The notes: a model not told the origin generated them from the sequence alone. 64,000 bases of DNA from Chloroflexota bacterium (GCA_016860845.1 BOKF01000018.1:62001-126000); one strand, 5' to 3'. Positions 33,501 to 43,320 are shown, numbered from the stretch's first letter. Program-made: numbers and translations.

Positions 33501-34085
33501 ATGAAATTCCAGCAGCACATCGAAACCTACATGAGTGAATTACAACAGGTGGTGGCCAAACTCTCACCCACTTTGATTGAGCAAGTGATTACCATTTTGC
33601 TTGACTGCGCCCAACAAGGTCGCCAAGTGTTTGTTTTTGGGAACGGCGGTAGCGCCTCTACTGCCTCTCATTTTGCCTGCGACCTGGCTAAAAATACTCA
33701 GGCGCCTGGCGCGCCTCGTTTGCGGGTTATCGGATTGACCGATAACATGGCTCTCATGACTGCCTGGGCCAACGATACAGCCTTCGACAACATCTTTGCC
33801 GCCCAGCTTGAGCCATTGCTTAAACCGGGCGATGCGGTTATTGGCATCAGTTGTAGTGGTAATTCGGGTAACGTGCTCAGGGCAATGGAGGTTGCCCGGC
33901 AGCGTGGTGCGACCACCATTGGCTTTACCGGCGACCATGGCGGGCGTCTAAAAGATAGAGTGGATGTCTGCATTCAGGCCCCCAGCCCCCGTATCGAACA
34001 ACAGGAAGACGCGCACCTGATTTTGGAGCATTGCATCTGCGCTGCTATTCGCAGCGAACTTATGGCTGTGGCTTCAGTCCAGTAG
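33501..34085 (+). CDS. gmhA: Sedoheptulose-7-phosphate isomerase (SIS domain)
   Basis: 194-aa cytoplasmic SIS-fold isomerase, usual GmhA length, converting sedoheptulose 7-phosphate to D-glycero-D-manno-heptose 7-phosphate. Visible motifs are the phosphate loop FGNGGSASTASHFACDL (about 46-62), GISCSGNSGNV (second phosphate-binding Ser cluster) and the C-terminal EQQEDAHLILEH with the conserved His. AAAGGATTG lies before the ATG. With the nucleotidyltransferase just upstream and hddA and gmhB later in the locus it completes the GDP-heptose route. Confidence 0.92.
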   Translation: MKFQQHIETYMSELQQVVAKLSPTLIEQVITILLDCAQQGRQVFVFGNGGSASTASHFACDLAKNTQAPGAPRLRVIGLTDNMALMTAWANDTAFDNIFAAQLEPLLKPGDAVIGISCSGNSGNVLRAMEVARQRGATTIGFTGDHGGRLKDRVDVCIQAPSPRIEQQEDAHLILEHCICAAIRSELMAVASVQ

Positions 34086-34166
34086 TTTATAGTTATGTTG
34101 TAACCAGGCAGCGTCGCCGATAAATTAGCCAAAGTGATATTTTGAGGGGGGCAATACGAAATCAGA

Positions 34167-35459
34167 ATGAAGATTGCAAAATCCCTGGCGCTCTTATGCC
34201 TGTTGTTGATACTGGCCGCGGCGATGGGGCTGGCAAGTTGGGTGATGGTTCAGGCGGCAGGCGAACCAAAAACGCTGGATAGGAACCTGGAGCCGGCTAT
34301 TATCCAGGGAATACAGGTAAATGCCTTAATTGGCGCTCCGGTTCAGCACTTGTTTGTTTATACCTTTACCGGCAGTGGCTTGGCAGGACGGATACCCGTT
34401 CAGGTAGACGAGGTAACGCCGTCTGGTAACTATACCGGCAGTGAGGATAATCTGTTAGATGCCAATGATGAAATTATCTTCATGGTCAAAGATTTGGGTA
34501 ACCGGGCCACCGATACAACGCTGCTAACCAGTACCCTGCCGATTAGCCCGACCTGGTATGAAATTGAAGTTACTGATCCCCTCAGCCCAACCAAGAAAGG
34601 GTGGGCTTATCTGGTTCGCTCTGGTACACCCTCTCCTCCTGGTAAAGACTATGTAGACTATATCACGGCCACTCAGGATATTAGCGCAACTACCTACAAG
34701 CTGGGGTTGGCTACAACCTATTTGGGGTTTGATGATCTGATCTTGAATGGGAGCAGCACAGATATTCTGGATCGGACCAAACTGCGTGTTACCCTTCCTC
34801 TTTTTGGAACCCAGACTGAGAACAATCTTGTTCCTGCGACTCTTTTGATTAAGGATGGCCCCATCCGTGTAATTCTCCAACAGACGGCTTCCGCCGGCGG
34901 TTTGGCTGGCCTGAATAATACTTACCTGGCTTACGGTTCTTTGTTACAAACAACTGCCAGCGTTAGCAGTAGTTTTAGCCTTTCCAAAGTCCGTACCTCG
35001 GTGGATTTCAGCAGCGCTGCTTCCGGGGCTACTTTTTATAATGCTAATGTGCCGGCTGGGGTCACCATCAATGGCAGTGCGGATTCGGTTCCCGAAACCC
35101 CACTCAGTAAATGGTTCCAGGTCAGCCACAGTACCGGGCGGCTGGTCCAGGTTACTGATCTTGCCCAGGTGGGTGGAACTACCCAGAAGAATTATTACTG
35201 CGAGGGCGCTGCCGAGTGTGATGGCACTGCCCAAACAGGCGACAGCACCTCCTACGGGGACTCAGGATTCTTGATTGAAGGAAATGTGAGCAAAAAATTC
35301 TCTACCAAAAGCATTTTGTATCTCCCCACAGGTAGCGGGCCAAGCAATATTGGTGCTGCTTACGAAACTTATTTCTTTAATCCCCTCCAGATTTGCGCCG
35401 CTAAACAGGCGGAACCTTGTGCAGAAGTCTTTCTGCCGATTATTCTTAAAGGCGGCTAA
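34167..35459 (+). CDS. Secreted protein of unknown function with C-terminal FLPIILK tail
   Basis: 430-aa exported protein, family not recognised. It has a clear N-terminal signal (LALLCLLLILAAAMGLASWV). The mature part is beta-rich with little helix; a stretch VDEVTPSGNYTGSEDNLLDANDEI is acidic and could bind Ca2+. The last residues are CAEVFLPIILKGG, matching the ends of the proteins at 35486, 44662 and 47268. It sits in the polysaccharide operon between gmhA and two further exported proteins with spacings of 81 and 26 nt, so a role at the cell surface or in polymer handling is likely. Confidence 0.8.
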   Translation: MKIAKSLALLCLLLILAAAMGLASWVMVQAAGEPKTLDRNLEPAIIQGIQVNALIGAPVQHLFVYTFTGSGLAGRIPVQVDEVTPSGNYTGSEDNLLDANDEIIFMVKDLGNRATDTTLLTSTLPISPTWYEIEVTDPLSPTKKGWAYLVRSGTPSPPGKDYVDYITATQDISATTYKLGLATTYLGFDDLILNGSSTDILDRTKLRVTLPLFGTQTENNLVPATLLIKDGPIRVILQQTASAGGLAGLNNTYLAYGSLLQTTASVSSSFSLSKVRTSVDFSSAASGATFYNANVPAGVTINGSADSVPETPLSKWFQVSHSTGRLVQVTDLAQVGGTTQKNYYCEGAAECDGTAQTGDSTSYGDSGFLIEGNVSKKFSTKSILYLPTGSGPSNIGAAYETYFFNPLQICAAKQAEPCAEVFLPIILKGG

Positions 35460-35485
35460 AAGCAAAAGCTGAGATTTATAATATC

Positions 35486-36718
35486 ATGGATCGTAGAAAA
35501 TTTTTAAAATTGGCCGGGCTGGCGAGTGTTTGGCCTTTATCGGCAAAGTTTGGCCCCTGGCCGGAAATAAAATCCTCGGCCATTAACCGGCTGGAAAAGT
35601 GGCGCCCTAATAACACCTTACGAGTTGAATGGCGCTATGCCGCCGGCAGGATTACTGATGGTGATCAAGATTTCGGCTTCATCATTTCAATGTCGGATAT
35701 AAAGATTTCCGGCGCTGAATCACAGCAGTTTTCAGTGCAGCGCCAGGATTTTACCGGCAATCAGGAGTTTGTCGGCAAAACTTATACCGGTAGCCTGAGT
35801 TACGATTCTGGCTCGGCGACCTATACATTTAAAGATGAAGTTGCTCAAACGCTGGCTACCTGGCAGTGGGATGACAATGCCGCTCAGCAGGTCTATAAAT
35901 TGACTGTAACCACACCTGAATTGAGCTTAGGCAATCTTGTTTTGAGACCTAAAGGTTCTTTGATTCCCGAAGGCGGTACTGGCAGTATCCATGTCGGCCA
36001 AATTGCGGGCATCTTGATCGACTCTGATTATCACGCCGACTGGACAGGCATCGAAATAAGTGGACAAGAAAAAGGTGTGGCCCGAGTTGATATGCAAGGG
36101 TTGCGGCGGGCGCAGCCGTCGTCTAACTTGGCGACTGTGTTTGGCGGTTGGTTTGAACAGAATGTTGACCTGGGACAACCCCCCGCTTCATCTGAAGGGG
36201 TAAAGGCGGCAGACTCGACGGAAGATTACGATCACCATTGGTTTGCCGCTGCTGTTGAGTTAAGTGATGGGCCGGCCTGGGTGTCTGCCTGGCGAATTGA
36301 AGATGCCCAGGGTCCGTTCTGGAGCCTGACGATTGCCCGCTATAGTGGAACTTCGTGGCAAGTCGTTTTATCCCTAACAGAGAAGGATACGGTTGTTGTT
36401 CCACTTGAAGTAAATGTTTTAGCCTGGCAAGAACTGCCGGCAAGCGCAGCTTCACAGCAAAGTACCGGCACAACATGGAAATTAACTGCCGGCGTAAACC
36501 AGGCAAATGATGCTCTGGATATACAAGTTTCCGTACCACCGGGTCAATTTATCACCAATACTAAACAAACCTTGGGGAGCTGGTTGGAAGAAGGGGTTGG
36601 CCTGGAAGTGGTGGGGACTATTCTGGGAAACCCAATAAGCTCAACTAAAATGGTGGCAGCGGAAACAACGGCAGAGTTTTCTTTAAACTTTCTGCCGATT
36701 GTGCTCGATCAAAATTAA
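35486..36718 (+). CDS. Exported protein with Tat-like signal and C-terminal FLPIVLDQN tail
   Basis: 410-aa protein starting MDRRKFLKLAGLASVWPL, a twin-arginine-type signal. The mature part is beta-rich; YDHHWFAAAVELSDGPAWV and a preceding GYLSYD-like region weakly recall the AttH/CrtC lipocalin-like family, but the match is too faint to name it. It ends NFLPIVLDQN, related to the tails of neighbouring secreted proteins. It lies 26 nt after the previous exported protein and 23 nt before the next, within one operon. Function unknown. Confidence 0.75.
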   Translation: MDRRKFLKLAGLASVWPLSAKFGPWPEIKSSAINRLEKWRPNNTLRVEWRYAAGRITDGDQDFGFIISMSDIKISGAESQQFSVQRQDFTGNQEFVGKTYTGSLSYDSGSATYTFKDEVAQTLATWQWDDNAAQQVYKLTVTTPELSLGNLVLRPKGSLIPEGGTGSIHVGQIAGILIDSDYHADWTGIEISGQEKGVARVDMQGLRRAQPSSNLATVFGGWFEQNVDLGQPPASSEGVKAADSTEDYDHHWFAAAVELSDGPAWVSAWRIEDAQGPFWSLTIARYSGTSWQVVLSLTEKDTVVVPLEVNVLAWQELPASAASQQSTGTTWKLTAGVNQANDALDIQVSVPPGQFITNTKQTLGSWLEEGVGLEVVGTILGNPISSTKMVAAETTAEFSLNFLPIVLDQN

Positions 36719-36741
36719 ATCTATCGGGAAGGGATAGAACT

Positions 36742-38736
36742 ATGCGACAAAGCGAGTCAACCCGGTTATCAATCGCATTACTGTGGGGTGTAGTTATCAG
36801 CCTATTTATCCTAAATTTAGCTTTGCTATATGCGCTTAACCTGGCTCGACTGACCGCCGTGGAGGCCCTGGGCCAGGCCGAAACAACCCTGGACCGGCTA
36901 GCACAAGAAGTGGTTGTTTACGACGTCCGGGTCAACCAAGCGGTGCCGATGAAGGCGGATATACCCTTCAACCAAAAAATGGATATCCCGATCAAAACGG
37001 TCATTCCTATTGACCAGGAGATGAAATTACCATTTAAAACGCCGGCAGGGGAGATTATGCTGGATGTGCCGATTAAGGCCGATTTCCCTATTGATACCGT
37101 TGTGCCCCTGGATTTTAATCAAACTGTCAAGGTGGATACGGTAGTCCAGTTAGACACGACTGTACCCATTGAAATTGCTGTGGCCAAGACCCCGTTAGCC
37201 AACTACCTTAAACAAGCCAAGTTGAATGTGACCCAGCTCAAAAATCGGCTTAGTTTTCAGGGTGAAGTAGCAGCGGCGGAGCAATCCGATGGAGTAAGCC
37301 CTGTTGATAATGACGATGAAGCTTCACCCAATCCCAGCGCGGCCGAGCCTGTCTCTCAAGTGACGGTAGCTGAAGCCCCGGCGGCCGCCCCGGCAGTTAA
37401 CTCGGCGGTAAAAGCGGATCTGGGCTTATGTGACCACCCTTATTGGCCGCTACAGCCCGGTACCACTTGGACTTACAATAGCCCTGCTACTTCATATCAG
37501 GAGCGCATTGAAACGTTCTCGGCCAATCAGGTAGGGCTTGGCACTCAGTACGAAGATCAGGACATTCAATTTAATGTTGTTTGCCTGCCTGAAGGTTTGG
37601 GTGGCAGTTACCTGGGGGATATGCGCCGCATCACCGAATTCGGGGATTTGCATTTTGATAACCCTCGCGGCGTATTTTTGCCCCAACCTGAGGTAATGGA
37701 AGCAGCGGACGCTTCCTGGACGCAAGAGTTTGATGTCGGTGGGACTGTTAATGCCAGCCAGGGAGAGCAGGTTGTTGGGGGCAAAATTGCTCGTGGTCAA
37801 GCAAAAGCCGTTTATACCGCCGTTGGTTTTGAAGCGATAGAGACACCCATTGGCCCACAAAAGTCTTTACGGGTAGAACAGAAACTTAGCCTCGAATTGA
37901 ACATAGATTTTAACATTGATGATCAGATTGTGCCGGCAGTTCAGACAATAAATCTAAGCAATGTTTACTGGTTTGCCAAAGACATAGGCTTAGTGAAGAT
38001 GCAGTGGCAAGGTGGTCAGGTTCAGCGGGAAGTGAAATTGGCTCAAGCTTCGGTCAATCGAACCGACCCCATTCCAGCCCTGACCGAAGATAAACTTGTA
38101 TTCCTTTGCGTTTCCTTAGAACAACAAGCCCCCAATTGCCAGCGAGTCACAGGTATGTCGGAAGCGAATCTGACTAAACCGGCCTTGTCGGAATTGAATC
38201 TGCCGGATTTTGAATTGCCGGCGGTTAATGTTTCGGTTGAGGGTACTCAAGAGGCAACGAATAATAAGAGTCTAGAAGAGAATTCCAGCAGCCTCAACGA
38301 CCAAGGCGATACACCGAGTCCGGATACGCCGGTTGATCAAGGTCCTGATTTGCTGGCGGAGTACAGCACAAGTGTGACCAGCCTCAGCCAAAAAATGTCG
38401 GACGCTGCCCAAAAATTTGGAGAGGCGGCGATGGCTTATCAAGAGGGGAGTTTGAGCCGGGAGGAATTCCGGGCTAAGTACGCGGATTTTGCCCCCAGAA
38501 CAAGGCAACTCGTTAGCCAACTCAACGGCCTGACTGCACCGCCTGAAGCCCAACAGATCCATCACAAACTGACAAGCGGCTTAGATCAGTGTAATAAGGC
38601 CCTTGAACTCCTGGGGCAATGGTTTGACAAACCTGACGGTGGGGTTAAGGAGGCCGGCGTACTGCTGGTGACAAACTGCATGGCCGACGTTACCGAGGCA
38701 CAGAATGAACTAGATGTCTTGATGAAAGCAAATTAG
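36742..38736 (+). CDS. Membrane-anchored protein of unknown function with Pro-rich beta repeat region
   Basis: 664-aa protein with one N-terminal helix (IALLWGVVISLFILNLALLYAL) and the rest outside. Residues about 60-140 are a run of short similar units (VPMKADIPFNQKMDIPIKTV and following) with Pro every 8-10 residues and alternating hydrophobic residues, suggestive of an extended beta structure. A region LCDHPYWPLQPGTTWTY resembles a motif seen at the start of beta-rich lipoprotein domains. The last 150 residues are helical (SLSQKMSDAAQKFGEAAM). It lacks the FLPIILK tail. It is the last gene of the operon starting at 31250. Confidence 0.72.
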   Translation: MRQSESTRLSIALLWGVVISLFILNLALLYALNLARLTAVEALGQAETTLDRLAQEVVVYDVRVNQAVPMKADIPFNQKMDIPIKTVIPIDQEMKLPFKTPAGEIMLDVPIKADFPIDTVVPLDFNQTVKVDTVVQLDTTVPIEIAVAKTPLANYLKQAKLNVTQLKNRLSFQGEVAAAEQSDGVSPVDNDDEASPNPSAAEPVSQVTVAEAPAAAPAVNSAVKADLGLCDHPYWPLQPGTTWTYNSPATSYQERIETFSANQVGLGTQYEDQDIQFNVVCLPEGLGGSYLGDMRRITEFGDLHFDNPRGVFLPQPEVMEAADASWTQEFDVGGTVNASQGEQVVGGKIARGQAKAVYTAVGFEAIETPIGPQKSLRVEQKLSLELNIDFNIDDQIVPAVQTINLSNVYWFAKDIGLVKMQWQGGQVQREVKLAQASVNRTDPIPALTEDKLVFLCVSLEQQAPNCQRVTGMSEANLTKPALSELNLPDFELPAVNVSVEGTQEATNNKSLEENSSSLNDQGDTPSPDTPVDQGPDLLAEYSTSVTSLSQKMSDAAQKFGEAAMAYQEGSLSREEFRAKYADFAPRTRQLVSQLNGLTAPPEAQQIHHKLTSGLDQCNKALELLGQWFDKPDGGVKEAGVLLVTNCMADVTEAQNELDVLMKAN

Positions 38737-38775
38737 TTGTCGCCATAAGGTTTTGACGGTGACTTTCATAACTAT

Positions 38776-38831
38776 TTCTAACTTTTTTCTAAGTATGTTC
38801 TCACGGCTTTATCATTAAGCCTTGCTAAACT
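38776..38831 (+). promoter_or_regulatory. Direct-repeat promoter, TTCTAAC type (for gmhB)
   Basis: TTCTAAC (38776), TTCTAAG (38787), TTCTCAC (38798), TTATCAT (38809) on an 11-bp pitch; TGC precedes the -10 TAAACT (38826-38831). The first repeat is again 50 bp before the -10. The leader to gmhB is about 50 nt. Confidence 0.68.
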
Positions 38832-38888
38832 TTCGATGAGTAAGTTATGAGTGGTCTATACGGGACATGAAAAGGAAAGACGACCAGG

Positions 38889-39533
38889 ATGCGAGCAATA
38901 TTTCTGGATCGGGATGGAGTCATTTGCCAAAACCGCGCCGATCATGTGAAAAGCTGGGTCGAATTCGAATTTTTGCCGGAAGCGAAAAGCGGCCTGGCTG
39001 CCCTAAGTCGTCTCAACCTGCCGATTATTGTCGTCACCAATCAGGCTGTTGTGGGACGGGGAATTGTTTCAGCCACAGTGGTCGAAGAGATTAACCGAAA
39101 AATGGTGGAGGAAATAACTGCCTCCGGGGGGAGAATTGATCGGGTCATCTACTGCCCGCACCGGCCGGAAGATAATTGTGACTGCCGCAAACCGAAACCA
39201 GGGATGCTGTTACAAGCGGCGGCGGAAATGGGACTTGATTTAAAGGCCTCCTATCTTATTGGTGATGCCATGACCGATATTCAGGCCGGGCAGCAGGTCG
39301 GCTGCCACACCATCTTGGTGTTGACCGGCCGTGGGAGCGAGCAACTTGGCTCTGCATCTCATGTTAGCGGGGGACATTCTCCGCTAGTTTTCCATGACTT
39401 GCTGGAGGCTGCTGATTATATTCTTAAATCACACCTGGGTATTAGCGAGACGTCAGAACCTTCAGGTTTGGCCGGGTATCAGCAAATCCTGGATAGTCAA
39501 TTTGTAAGTAGATTAAAGAATACTTGTTTATGA
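38889..39533 (+). CDS. gmhB: D-glycero-D-manno-heptose 1,7-bisphosphate 7-phosphatase
   Basis: 214-aa HAD-superfamily phosphatase. The catalytic pair is Asp7/Asp9 in FLDRDGV; the second HAD motif is VVTNQA and the last is [13 protein letters not shown]. The zinc loop [16 protein letters not shown] is the GmhB hallmark. It removes the 7-phosphate of the heptose bisphosphate made by HddA. The protein is about 25 residues longer than typical GmhB at the C-terminus. It shares an ATGA overlap with the following acyltransferase. It starts a new transcription unit 150 nt after the previous gene. Confidence 0.92.
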   Translation: MRAIFLDRDGVICQNRADHVKSWVEFEFLPEAKSGLAALSRLNLPIIVVTNQAVVGRGIVSATVVEEINRKMVEEITASGGRIDRVIYCPHRPEDNCDCRKPKPGMLLQAAAEMGLDLKASYLIGDAMTDIQAGQQVGCHTILVLTGRGSEQLGSASHVSGGHSPLVFHDLLEAADYILKSHLGISETSEPSGLAGYQQILDSQFVSRLKNTCL

Positions 39534-40282
39534 TCGAGCAACTACGTTACTACCTGGCCGGGCAAGCCTCAAGCTGGCCTGTTTACCTTCTGGAACAATT
39601 GGTGCTGGGGCTGTGCAGTTGGGTGCCTACCGTTTTCGGTATTGGGCTACGGGGTCTGGCCTACCGGCTAATTATGAAGTTGAACGGCATGCCGGCTATT
39701 GAAGCCGGGGTGCGAATTGCGCACGCGAATGGCGTTAAGTTGGGCAAAGGGGTGTATCTGGACCAGGGAGTCTATTTGCACGCTCTTCCGGCGGGGATTG
39801 TTATTGGCGATAGCACTTTTATTATGCACCACACTATGCTGCACGTTTTTAATTTTCGCAATTTGCCCCAGGCCGGGATCACTATCGGTAAGAATTGTTT
39901 TATTGGTGAATTTAATGTCATTCGCGGGCAGGGCGGGGTAAGGATTGGCAATGGGGTCTATACCGGGCCAATGGTTCAAATTGTGGCCGTAAACCACGTT
40001 TACCAGGACCCCAACCGGCCCATTCGTGAGCAGGGGATCACGGCGCGGGGCATTGTCATTGAAGATGATGTTTGGATTGGCGCAGGGGCAACGGTAGTGG
40101 ACGGCGTGACCATTGGTGAAGGGAGTATCATTGGCGCGGGCGCGGTTGTCACGGGCGATATTCCTCCTTACAGCATCGCGGTCGGCACTCCGGCCAAACC
40201 AATAAAAGATCGGCGTCAAATGGGCAATAACCATCACGAGGCCGAGGTGTTTTTCGGAGCGTTAGAGCAATTTCGCGGCTAA
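39530..40282 (+). CDS. Hexapeptide-repeat acyltransferase
   Basis: 250-aa left-handed beta-helix transferase of the LbetaH/WbbJ-type acetyltransferase group. Hexapeptide units ([63 protein letters not shown]) run from about residue 68 to 215; VNHVYQ supplies the likely catalytic His; the end [10 protein letters not shown] is typical. The N-terminal 45 residues are hydrophobic and may touch the membrane. It probably O- or N-acetylates a sugar of the surface polymer. The ATG at 39530 overlaps the gmhB stop; an upstream TTG is not used. Confidence 0.88.
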   Translation: MIEQLRYYLAGQASSWPVYLLEQLVLGLCSWVPTVFGIGLRGLAYRLIMKLNGMPAIEAGVRIAHANGVKLGKGVYLDQGVYLHALPAGIVIGDSTFIMHHTMLHVFNFRNLPQAGITIGKNCFIGEFNVIRGQGGVRIGNGVYTGPMVQIVAVNHVYQDPNRPIREQGITARGIVIEDDVWIGAGATVVDGVTIGEGSIIGAGAVVTGDIPPYSIAVGTPAKPIKDRRQMGNNHHEAEVFFGALEQFRG

Positions 40283-40354
40283 CGGCTGCATACCCCTGGG
40301 ACAGTTCATTTCCCGTTGATCAACTTAATCAAAAAGCCTTTAATAGATTTTTAC

Positions 40355-40388
40355 TTCAAACTCAATTCAAACCCGGCTATGTTACAAT
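40355..40388 (+). promoter_or_regulatory. Direct-repeat promoter, TTCAAAC type (for the GT2/radical SAM genes)
   Basis: TTCAAAC at 40355 and 40366 (11-bp pitch) start 28 and 17 bp before TACAAT (40383-40388), with TGT in front (extended -10). It has the same geometry as the two promoters at 26673 and 26763. Confidence 0.6.
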
Positions 40389-40437
40389 GACTCACAGTTA
40401 GCCGGTTATCCTTGTCATTGTGAAGGAGATATAATTA

Positions 40438-41658
40438 GTGAATACCTTGTCAGTCGTCATCCCCGCCCTGAATGAAGAAGATGGCATCGCCGACATCATC
40501 GAGCGCGTGCTGGCGGTCAAACAGCCGCTGGTCGAAGCCGGTGTTTCAGAATTAGAATTGATTATTGTGGACGATGGTTCTCAGGACCGCACCCCGGAAA
40601 TCGTGGCCAGTTATCCTGAAGTTGTCTTGGTCAAACACCCGGTCAACCAGGGCTATGGCGCAGCCATCAAAACTGGCTTTCGTCAGGCTAAAGGTAACTT
40701 GTTGGCCTTTCTGGATGCGGATGGGACTTACCCCCCTGAAGCTTACCCCGAACTCTGCCGGCCCATTGTGGAAGGCAAAGCCGATGTCGTCGTTGGTTCT
40801 CGTATGGCCGGCAGCGACAGCGAGATGCCGCTGGTCCGCCGAATTGGCAACACCATTTTTGCGACTCTGGTTAGCATTATCAGCAACCGTCATGTTACCG
40901 ACAGCGCTAGCGGTCAGCGCGTGCTCCGCCGGGAAGCGCTGCTCAAGCTCTACCCTCTGCCTGATGGTCTTAACTTTACCCCGGTCATGAGCACCCGGGC
41001 CATGTATGAAGATTTGAGCATTGTCGAAGTGCCGATTACCTACTCAGAACGGGTGGGCCGTTCCAAGTTAAGTGTGGTCCACGACGGGATGCGCTTCCTC
41101 AACACTATTTTGATGACAGCCTTGACCTATAACCCGGCCCGTATTTTTGGCCTTATCGGCGCCGGCCTGGTGGGGTTGGGTATTTTGTCAACCCTGTGGC
41201 GCACTCTCAGCCGCAGCCAGGCCAGACGTGAAGACTCACAACTGGTTTCCTGGTTTGTCGGTTTGGTGTTAGGCTCGGCGGGAGTCAATATTTTCTCTAT
41301 TGGGGCAGTTTTTAATTACCTGGTTTCTCTCTTTCATAAGCGCCCCGTTCGTCAGGGGGTTTTTGGTAAGCCGCTGTTGAGCAAACCGCTGGAAGGGCAG
41401 TTTGGTTGGTTTGGACTAGGCTCGATAACCTTAGGCGGGCTGATCTACAGCATTTCGGTCTGGCGGCGTTGGGACCGCACCAAGCGTAAAACAGAAATCG
41501 CCCCCTGGTTTGTTCCGGCAGCCAGTACTATATTAGTCTTGACCGGCCTGCAGTTGATTACATCCTGGCTGCTGACCCTGGTCCTATCTGAGTTGACCAG
41601 GCGCGATGCCAAAGCTCAGAAGGATTTGGGTAAGTTTAGCACCAATGGCCGTCATTAA
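40438..41658 (+). CDS. Membrane glycosyltransferase family 2 (DPM1-like)
   Basis: 406-aa GT2 enzyme with GTG start and GAAGGAGAT upstream. The catalytic domain has SVVIPALNEEDG, IIVDDGSQDRTPEI, the DxD-type FLDADGTYPP and VVGSRMAGSD; this pattern is that of dolichyl/undecaprenyl-phosphate sugar synthases. After about residue 230 come four membrane helices (IFGLIGAGLVGLGILSTL, LVLGSAGVNIFSIGAVFNYL, and two more). It likely transfers a sugar to a lipid carrier or a lipid-linked glycan. It is first in a unit with the radical SAM gene and probably hddA. Confidence 0.9.
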   Translation: MNTLSVVIPALNEEDGIADIIERVLAVKQPLVEAGVSELELIIVDDGSQDRTPEIVASYPEVVLVKHPVNQGYGAAIKTGFRQAKGNLLAFLDADGTYPPEAYPELCRPIVEGKADVVVGSRMAGSDSEMPLVRRIGNTIFATLVSIISNRHVTDSASGQRVLRREALLKLYPLPDGLNFTPVMSTRAMYEDLSIVEVPITYSERVGRSKLSVVHDGMRFLNTILMTALTYNPARIFGLIGAGLVGLGILSTLWRTLSRSQARREDSQLVSWFVGLVLGSAGVNIFSIGAVFNYLVSLFHKRPVRQGVFGKPLLSKPLEGQFGWFGLGSITLGGLIYSISVWRRWDRTKRKTEIAPWFVPAASTILVLTGLQLITSWLLTLVLSELTRRDAKAQKDLGKFSTNGRH

Positions 41659-41700
41659 AAGAAAGAATTGAAGAGTTTTTGATTGAGAAGGGGAACGATC

Positions 41701-43320
41701 ATGTCAACTGAATGGATCAATCTTGGCACGCGACCGATAAAAAAAATGCGCATGGCTGAATTTCCCGATATCAGCGCGATGATGCAAGAGCCAACCAAAG
41801 CGAAAAGAAGCCCGGAGATGGTAGATGTGTTGCTGGTCAATCCGCCTGCCCCTGACCGTGGCATCTGGATCAGGTCGCAGCATCGCGTGGGCCGGCGCTC
41901 CCGCGAAAATATGATTTGGCCGCAAATGGAACTGGCCACCTTTGCCGCCTGTTTGCAGCCGGAATACAAGGTAGAGATTGTGGATGCCATTGCCACCCGG
42001 ATGACTTGGCCCGAATTTGACGATCTTTTAGCGAAAAAGCGCCCCCGCTATTATCTAACCCAGGTAACTGCTCCCACTTTAACCAATGATATGTATGGTG
42101 TTTTTTTGGCTAAGAGCAAAGGGGCTAAAACTATAGCTTTTGGCACTCACGTGACCCCCAACACCATCAATACTATGACCGACTATCCGGCCCTTGATTT
42201 TGTGGTGCGTGGTGAGCCGGAATTAACTTTACGCGAACTCATTGATGCCTTAGATGGCAAGACCGGCAGTAATGCCGCCATGGAAGCGCTCATCCAGAAA
42301 ACCGACCCAACCCGCACCCCCATCACCGCGGAAATGGTCAGCCGGAGTGACCTGAGTTCCATCAAAGGATTGGCCTGGCGCAGCGCCGGACAAATCAAAA
42401 TGAGTCTTGACCGACCCTTTATCCCCAATTTGGATGACCTGCCTTTGCCCCGGCAGGAGATGCTGCCGCTTGATGCTTATCGGCTGCCTTTGATTAAAGG
42501 GCCTTATACCTTTGTGGTACCCAGCCGGGGCTGCCCGGCTGGCTGTAAATACTGCATCAAGCACGTTAGCTATAACTACTCGGTGCGGGTGCGCTCGGCG
42601 GAAAACATCATGGCCGAACTTTGGATGCTCAAAAAGTTGGGTATTAACAATGTCATGCTGTACGCCGACCTGTTTACCGTCAACCGTGATCAGGTGATGA
42701 GCCTGTGCCAGGCAATGATCGAAGAAAAGATTGACATGAAATGGATGTGTAACAGCCGGGTTGACTATGTAGATGAAGAAATGCTGACGATGATGGGTAA
42801 AGCTGGCTGCCACATGATTTCTTGGGGCATCGAATCGGGATCGGAAGAAATTCTCAAACGAGCCAGAAAGGGCGCTTCGCCCGACAAGGCCGAACGGGCC
42901 TTAAGCTGGGCCAGAAAAGCCGGCATCAAAAACTTCGGTTATTTCATCATCGGCCTGCCCGGCGAAACAGAAGAAACCATCAAGCAGACCATCGCCTTTT
43001 CCAAAACTCTGCCGCTCAATGTGGCTATTTTCCACATCGCCGCGCCGTATCCCGGCACGCCCTTCTTTTATGAAGTGGTTGAAAATGGCTGGTTCCGCCC
43101 CGGTACCAACTGGGAGCAGGTGGACATGGACCAATCCACCGTACTCGACTACGCCGATTTGCCGGCTGAACGGCTGATGTATTGGCAAAAACGGGCCACC
43201 CGCGAATGGGCCTTACGACCTGAGCCAATTATCACCATCCTTAAGGGCCTCAACACATGGGCCGGGTTCAAAAGCGCCGTGAACGCCGGACTGCAAACCT
43301 TGTCATTTATTCGCAGTTAA
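41701..43320 (+). CDS. B12-binding domain radical SAM protein
   Basis: 539-aa enzyme. The N-terminal region (VDVLLVNPPAPDRG, VVRGEPELTLREL) is a cobalamin-binding Rossmann domain of the class lacking the DxHxxG motif, as is common in this group. The radical SAM domain carries the 4Fe-4S ligands Cys278, Cys282 and Cys285 (CPAGCKYC), then ISWGIESGSEEILKRARKG and GYFIIGLPGETEETI. Such proteins methylate unactivated carbons or form rings (BchE, hopanoid and antibiotic enzymes). The context between a GT2 and a heptose kinase gene suggests modification of a sugar or lipid carrier, an inference. The ATG at 41701 with AGAAGGGGAA upstream is preferred over a TTG at 41683. Confidence 0.9.
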   Translation: MSTEWINLGTRPIKKMRMAEFPDISAMMQEPTKAKRSPEMVDVLLVNPPAPDRGIWIRSQHRVGRRSRENMIWPQMELATFAACLQPEYKVEIVDAIATRMTWPEFDDLLAKKRPRYYLTQVTAPTLTNDMYGVFLAKSKGAKTIAFGTHVTPNTINTMTDYPALDFVVRGEPELTLRELIDALDGKTGSNAAMEALIQKTDPTRTPITAEMVSRSDLSSIKGLAWRSAGQIKMSLDRPFIPNLDDLPLPRQEMLPLDAYRLPLIKGPYTFVVPSRGCPAGCKYCIKHVSYNYSVRVRSAENIMAELWMLKKLGINNVMLYADLFTVNRDQVMSLCQAMIEEKIDMKWMCNSRVDYVDEEMLTMMGKAGCHMISWGIESGSEEILKRARKGASPDKAERALSWARKAGIKNFGYFIIGLPGETEETIKQTIAFSKTLPLNVAIFHIAAPYPGTPFFYEVVENGWFRPGTNWEQVDMDQSTVLDYADLPAERLMYWQKRATREWALRPEPIITILKGLNTWAGFKSAVNAGLQTLSFIRS

